The notes under the pieces were generated by a model. The model was not told where the DNA came from. It did not search any database and saw nothing but the letters and a program-made list of their open reading frames with translations. Shown here in pieces: positions 6,605 to 9,848 of a stretch of 9,848 nt of DNA. Origin of the DNA: Actinomycetota bacterium (GTDB lineage Bacteria; Actinomycetota; Thermoleophilia; Gaiellales; Gaiellaceae); contig PMXT01000098.1 of assembly GCA_003170995.1 (NCBI GenBank), positions 2,551 to 12,398 on the forward strand, in the 5' to 3' direction. The position numbers and the translations under genes were made by a program. Every line of letters begins with the position of its first letter. Positions within the stretch are counted from its first letter, which is position 1.

Positions 6605-7336
6605 GTGGGAGAAAGCACAACAACTCTGATTCTTGTCTCCGTAAAAGGAGTAGACAAAAAACTCGCTTACTTGCGGTTTGCCAAAGACGGATCGGTTTAT
6701 CTTTATTTCCCTCGGAAACTCGGCTATCGCATAACAAAACACAAAGATTTGCCTGTAATACCGAAGGGCGAGACTCAAGTAACTCTTGAGGTTATTGACA
6801 ACGCTCCCGGTAGCCCATATATCTCCTATCATCCCGGTAAGAACGTCATCCACGTTAATCTTCAAGATCGGCAGCAGAGCGGCTATAGGTTTGACGCATC
6901 CCCACTCGATATGTCGCAGACCAAAGGCGCGGCTCTCATACCGCTATGTCAGATACTCGTACCGGACTTTATGCATCTCGATACCGCTAAGAGACAGAAG
7001 TATGAGTTACCACTTCGGATAAACGCTGACACAGATACGCCGGAAGGATCCCTCAGTATTGATATTTGGCTCCATCCTGTTGGGACATATTTCGCGATTG
7101 AAGAGATGCCGCTGTTCAAAGAGCGGCTGCAGAAAACGAAATTCGCAGGGAAGGTTACGTTTCAATCACCGAGGGTGACGTCGTTAACAGCAACGTTAGT
7201 GATCTCGGAGAACCCGAAAGAGGAAACCGAAGACGCGGAGCCTTGCATTATTGTCGCCGTTTTTAACAACGACGCGCCTTTCATATTCGAACTTCAAGCC
7301 ATCAAGCCGGACAGGGCGCTACCTAGCACCGCCTAG
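6605..7336 (+). CDS. Unrecognised beta-rich protein, AT-rich codon use
   Basis: About 243 aa from GTG at 6605, chosen because GAGAGG lies four bases before it. The open frame extends back to a TTG at 6425, but that part is low in structure, Arg-rich and overlaps the lipoprotein gene. No signal peptide or membrane segment is seen, so it is probably cytoplasmic. Alternating hydrophobic patterns (LAYLRFAKDGSVYLYFPRKL, VTLEVIDN, SLSIDIWLHPVGTYFAIEE, LTATLVISE) indicate mostly beta structure. The segment SPYISYHPGKNVIHVNL is the most distinctive part. Codons such as ATA, AAT, TTA and GTA are more common than in the flanking genes, a sign of recent transfer. It could be a standalone accessory or cargo gene; I do not assign a function. 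Confidence 0.65.
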   Translation: MGESTTTLILVSVKGVDKKLAYLRFAKDGSVYLYFPRKLGYRITKHKDLPVIPKGETQVTLEVIDNAPGSPYISYHPGKNVIHVNLQDRQQSGYRFDASPLDMSQTKGAALIPLCQILVPDFMHLDTAKRQKYELPLRINADTDTPEGSLSIDIWLHPVGTYFAIEEMPLFKERLQKTKFAGKVTFQSPRVTSLTATLVISENPKEETEDAEPCIIVAVFNNDAPFIFELQAIKPDRALPSTA

Positions 7337-7340
7337 AGCC

Positions 7341-7382
7341 GCCGGGAGGGGCAGGCCGCAGTTTCACGACCTGCCCTCCGGC
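7341..7382. terminator. GC-rich hairpin between convergent genes
   Basis: GCCGGGAGGGGCAGG and CCTGCCCTCCGGC pair over 13 bp with two single-base bulges and a loop of about 14 bases. It starts four bases after the plus-strand stop and lacks a T-tract on either side. Position and strength suggest it ends plus-strand transcription of the island. Confidence 0.5.
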
Positions 7383-7424
7383 TTACACATCAGATCGATT
7401 CTCCCTCGTGTAGTCCCAGGGGAG

Positions 7425-7559
7425 CTACGCAGGAAGACCGAAGAAGTCCGGGTGGACGGTCACCAACGCTTTGACCGTCTCCAGCCATTCGCGGAATGCG
7501 TTGTGGTTGGGGGACGCGCCGAAATCAGTCACCGAGTCGACTCCCGCCTTCCAAGCCAA
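7425..7559 (-). pseudogene. Short minus-strand frame, probable gene remnant
   Basis: A 44-codon frame from a TTG at 7559 to TAG at 7425, just after the antiporter gene on the same strand. It encodes AWKAGVDSVTDFGASPNHNA, then FREWLETVKALVTVHPDFFGL and PA. GC-ending codons and an amphipathic helix pattern look like true protein, not chance. There is an in-frame TAG two codons upstream, so if it is a fragment its front part is gone. AAGGAG from the antiporter's last codons sits 13 bases upstream, rather far for a ribosome-binding site. I do not recognise the family. Confidence 0.3.
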
Positions 7560-7570
7560 ATACTAAAGCG

Positions 7571-9037
7571 TTACTCCTTCTCGACTGCTGCGAACAGCCA
7601 CTCGACGCGGTCGATCGATTCCGTGGTCGTGACGACGAGCAGCTCGTCGCCGGGGCGTAGCTTCGTGGCGCCCCGCGCCTGTAACGGCTCGCCCTCGCGC
7701 ACTATCAGGCCGATCCAGGCGCCGGCCAGCTCCAGCTCGCGGATGTGCACTCCGATCGCCGCCGAGCTTTCGGCTACCACGATCCGCAGAACGCTCTCGG
7801 GCGCGCTGCGCAGGGGCACCGAGATGCGCCAGGGAGTCTGCTCGATCAGGCGCATCGGGATACCGAGGCGCGCGGCGGCGAATGGGATCGTCGTTCCCTG
7901 GACGAGCACCGAGAAGGCGACCGCGACGAAGACGAGCGAGTAGATCAGCTTGGCGTCGTGCACCTTCGCCAGCACCGCGAAGGCGGCGAGCAGGATCGGC
8001 ACCGCCCCTTTCAGGCCGCCCCAAAGCAGGAAGAGGCGCTCACCTCTGTTCAGGCGCACGGGTATGAGCAGCAGAGAGCCGACGAGCGGGCGAGCCACCA
8101 GGACGAGCAACACGGCGATCGCGAGACCCTTGAGCCAGATCCAGTCGTGACCGACGTAGGCGAGGTCGACCGTCAGCCCGAGCCCACCAAAGGCGGCGAC
8201 CTCCGCGAGCGAGGCCAGCGAGGAGTGGAAGGCCTCGATCTCGGTCTTGAAGGGAACGCGCTCGTCACCGACGAGGATTCCGGCCACGAAGACGGCGAGA
8301 AAGCCCGAGCCGTGCGCCACGCTGGCAAGCCCGTAGACGACTCCGCAGGCAGCAAGAGTGCGGATGGGGTAGAGGCCCGCGCTCGGCAACCTGAACCGCA
8401 TCAGCGGGCCGAGCAGGCGGCCTGCGACGATCCCGAAAGCGAGCCCGATGCTCGTCGCTACGGCGAACTCCCGCACGACCATGAAAATCGAGCCGTGGCT
8501 GGCGGTGGCGAACTGGATCATCGCCAGCATCAGCGCGATTCCGACCGGGTCGTTGGCTCCCGACTCGCCCTCGAGGATGGTGTCGGTGCGCCCGCCAACC
8601 TCACGCTGGCCGAGCACCGAGAACATCACCGCCGGATCGGTCGGCGCCAGGGCCGCTCCGATCAGGCCCGAAATCATCCAACTGAGGCCGAGTAGCAGGT
8701 GGCAGCCGGTAGCGACGACGGCCGCCGTTCCGAACGTTCCCAGCACGCCGAGCGTTGAGATCGGGACCGCGGAGGAGCGAAAGCGGCGCCAGCCGATGTG
8801 CATTCCGCCGTCGAAGAGGATGACGACCACAGCCACGACCACGACCCGCTCGACGGTCTGGATCGAGGCGTGATGCGTGAGCGTAGGGAAGATGTCCGAG
8901 AGAGTGGCCCCGGCGATGAGGAAGAAGGCAGCAGCCGGTATCGGCACGCGCTCGCTCAGCTTGCTCCAGGCGAGCGCGATCGTGAGCCCAACGGCCACTA
9001 CCAAAACGATGCTGCCGAAGCTGACGATCTCGTGCAT
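7571..9037 (-). CDS. CPA1-type cation/proton antiporter with C-terminal RCK_C domain
   Basis: A 488-aa inner-membrane antiporter, most like the K+/H+ (NhaP2/CvrA-type) branch. Residues about 5-385 form some twelve hydrophobic helices. Key motifs are FDGGMHIGW, APTDPAVMFSVLG and GESGANDPVGIAL; the Asn-Asp pair is the hallmark ion-binding site of electroneutral CPA1 exchangers. Residues about 405-485 form a TrkA-C/RCK_C domain (IRELELAGAWIGLIVREGE, LRPGDELLVVT), the regulatory ligand-binding module of potassium antiporters. It likely exports K+ or Na+ in exchange for protons and would oppose the uptake system at the left end of the window. The start is the ATG at 9037. The upstream sequence holds no clear Shine-Dalgarno, and a family-1 repeat ends 12 bp before it, so its promoter may lie within or beyond that repeat. 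Confidence 0.92.
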   Translation of the reverse strand: MHEIVSFGSIVLVVAVGLTIALAWSKLSERVPIPAAAFFLIAGATLSDIFPTLTHHASIQTVERVVVVAVVVILFDGGMHIGWRRFRSSAVPISTLGVLGTFGTAAVVATGCHLLLGLSWMISGLIGAALAPTDPAVMFSVLGQREVGGRTDTILEGESGANDPVGIALMLAMIQFATASHGSIFMVVREFAVATSIGLAFGIVAGRLLGPLMRFRLPSAGLYPIRTLAACGVVYGLASVAHGSGFLAVFVAGILVGDERVPFKTEIEAFHSSLASLAEVAAFGGLGLTVDLAYVGHDWIWLKGLAIAVLLVLVARPLVGSLLLIPVRLNRGERLFLLWGGLKGAVPILLAAFAVLAKVHDAKLIYSLVFVAVAFSVLVQGTTIPFAAARLGIPMRLIEQTPWRISVPLRSAPESVLRIVVAESSAAIGVHIRELELAGAWIGLIVREGEPLQARGATKLRPGDELLVVTTTESIDRVEWLFAAVEKE

Positions 9038-9049
9038 GGCTGGACTCTA

Positions 9050-9140
9050 GGGCCTATCCCGCCAGGTCTGCACGCCCGATGCGGCCGCCGATATCCGCAG
9101 CTCGACCCCCTCGATCGAGTATCCCTAGCGGAATAGGCCC
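9050..9140. repeat. Short family-1 inverted-terminal repeat element (copy C)
   Basis: The left end GGGCCTATCCCGCCAGG and the reverse complement of the right end, GGGCCTATTCCGCTAGG, match at 15 of 17. At 91 bp it lacks about 70 bp of the centre present in copies A and B; the join lies after GCGGCCGCC. It sits between the antiporter start (12 bp away) and the VanZ-like stop (58 bp away), both on the minus strand. Confidence 0.8.
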
Positions 9141-9198
9141 TCAGTAGCCGCCGCTGCGAGCACCGCTGGCTTTCCCGGGCGGGTGAGCCTTCCGGCGC

Positions 9199-9567
9199 CT
9201 AATCTGCTTCTGCGACGGCGGACTTCTTGCTCCGGCGCCGCGCGTAAGGGAAAGCGATCAGGCCGATCAACGCGCCGGCGGCGTCGATGGCGACATCTCG
9301 TGGCGCTCCCGTCCGACCGCGGACGAAGTGCTGGTGCAGTTCGTCGCTCGCCGCATAGGTGACGGCGATTGCCAGCGCCGGCCAGGGTCGGGCGAGCGCG
9401 CGCAGCAATAGCGCCGAGAGCAGCGCGTACTCGCCGACGTGAGCCAGCTTGCGCAGAATCAGATCCCAGACGCCGAGTCCCGAGTTGAGGCTCGGGATCG
9501 AGGACAAGGCAAAGATCACCGCCGCCCAGAGGACGACCGGGAGCCAGAGGCAAAGTGCTCGCTTCAA
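9199..9567 (-). CDS. VanZ-like membrane protein
   Basis: A 122-aa protein with about four hydrophobic segments. It carries the VanZ-family pattern: LWLPVVLWAAVIFALSSIP at the N-terminus, KLAHVGEYALLSALLLRAL in the middle, and SDELHQHFVRGRTGAPRDV then AIDAAGALIG near the end. The founding member gives low-level teicoplanin resistance, but most chromosomal relatives have no proven role, so the function here is unknown. The start is TTG at 9567, since no ATG or GTG gives the full first helix; no strong Shine-Dalgarno is seen. The length is normal for the small form of the family. Confidence 0.85.
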   Translation of the reverse strand: MKRALCLWLPVVLWAAVIFALSSIPSLNSGLGVWDLILRKLAHVGEYALLSALLLRALARPWPALAIAVTYAASDELHQHFVRGRTGAPRDVAIDAAGALIGLIAFPYARRRSKKSAVAEAD

Positions 9568-9584
9568 TTGACGACCGGCCAGTC

Positions 9585-9612
9585 GGTGGAGTGCTTCATT
9601 TGAAACGAGCTC
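9585..9612 (-). repeat. Solo terminus of family-2 repeat
   Basis: GGTGGAGTGCTTC then ATTTGAAACGAGCTC matches the reverse complement of the left end of the element at 2193. No second end or inner part follows, so this is a fragment. It lies in the divergent region between the VanZ-like gene and the cobalamin riboswitch, where promoters are expected. Confidence 0.5.
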
Positions 9613-9658
9613 GTAAGGTTCTCGGCGCGCGCTGAAGCATGACCGTCGGCCATGATAG

Positions 9659-9822
9659 GCTCGCCCGCAGATAACGGCGAGCGGTTAGGGAACCCGGTGT
9701 AAGCCCGGGACGGTCCCGCCGCTGTAAGGGGAGAAGCTCCCTTGCCACGACGTCACTGGCCCTCGGGCTGGGAAGGCGGCGGGGGAGGGCGCCCCGAGTC
9801 AGAAGACCTGTCGCTCGTCGCC
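9659..9822 (+). ncRNA. Cobalamin riboswitch
   Basis: This leader has the conserved parts of the cobalamin (AdoCbl) riboswitch in order: GGTTAGGGAACCCGGTG, then GACGGTCCCGCCGCTGTAA, the B12-box-like GTCACTGGCC with GGGAAGGCGG, and GAGTCAGAAGACCTG. The closing stem pairs GGCGAGCG (9676-9683) with CGCTCG (9812-9817), possibly extending across CGTCGCC. It senses cobalamin and normally represses B12 biosynthesis or transport genes. The controlled gene is on the plus strand, beyond the window. Confidence 0.95.
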
Positions 9823-9839
9823 CATCGGACCCCTCGAGG

Positions 9840-9846
9840 AAGGAGG
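9840..9846 (+). promoter_or_regulatory. Shine-Dalgarno of the riboswitch-controlled gene
   Basis: AAGGAGG lies about 20 bases after the riboswitch closing stem, so the next start codon falls just past the window. Its nearness to the aptamer, and the lack of a T-tract hairpin between, favour control by hiding the ribosome-binding site rather than by termination. Confidence 0.55.
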
Positions 9847-9848
9847 AT

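Noticed and set aside
7745..8695. Long open frame (316 codons) antisense to the antiporter gene
   Set aside because: Its product is highly charged, dominated by Arg, Glu, Asp, His and Gln with no fold-like pattern, as expected from the complement of a GC-rich membrane-protein gene that has clear CPA1 motifs.
2082..9140. Complete insertion sequence
   Set aside because: The inverted-ended elements are under 300 bp and contain no transposase-like frame, so they can at most be non-autonomous.

Overview
The window looks like chromosomal DNA from a high-GC soil-type actinobacterium. A deep-branching class such as Thermoleophilia is my guess from the gene types (a DUF4232-like lipoprotein and an APC-permease/TrkA/TrkA cluster like mycobacterial ceoB-ceoC), but the sequence alone does not prove it. 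No rRNA, tRNA, CRISPR array or transposase is visible.

Left part (1-3554): a cation-transport cluster on the plus strand. It has an APC-superfamily permease with a C-terminal universal-stress-protein (USP) domain, then two TrkA/RCK-type nucleotide-binding regulators whose stop and start codons overlap. The first TrkA protein is only 143 aa and has the NAD-binding half without the C-terminal RCK_C domain. The second is full length.

Middle (3555-7382): a composite repeat region, then a clearly AT-richer block of genes on the plus strand. The block starts with a TTGACA hexamer, a 12-bp AT-rich palindrome and a strong Shine-Dalgarno. It encodes a secreted or membrane-anchored Cys-rich protein of unknown family, a secreted protein with an LDEEP motif, a DUF4232-like lipoprotein whose start overlaps the previous stop, and a beta-rich protein I do not recognise. 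It ends in a GC-rich hairpin. It reads like a transferred accessory island set between potassium-related genes.

Right part (7383-9848): a short remnant reading frame, a CPA1-type cation/proton antiporter with a C-terminal RCK_C domain (minus), a small VanZ-like membrane protein (minus), and a cobalamin riboswitch on the plus strand whose controlled gene lies beyond the window.

The most unusual non-coding signal is a pair of interspersed, transposase-less repeat families. Family 1 is about 160 bp with imperfect 17-bp terminal inverted repeats (copies at 2082-2376, 3621-3780 and a short one at 9050-9140). Family 2 is about 131 bp with its own inverted ends (2193-2323; split at 3556-3620 and 3906-3963; right end at 1-66; one terminus at 9585-9612). 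Family 2 sits inside family 1 at one locus and family 1 sits inside family 2 at the other. The copies flank the ion-transport genes, and the short copy ends 12 bp before the antiporter start codon.
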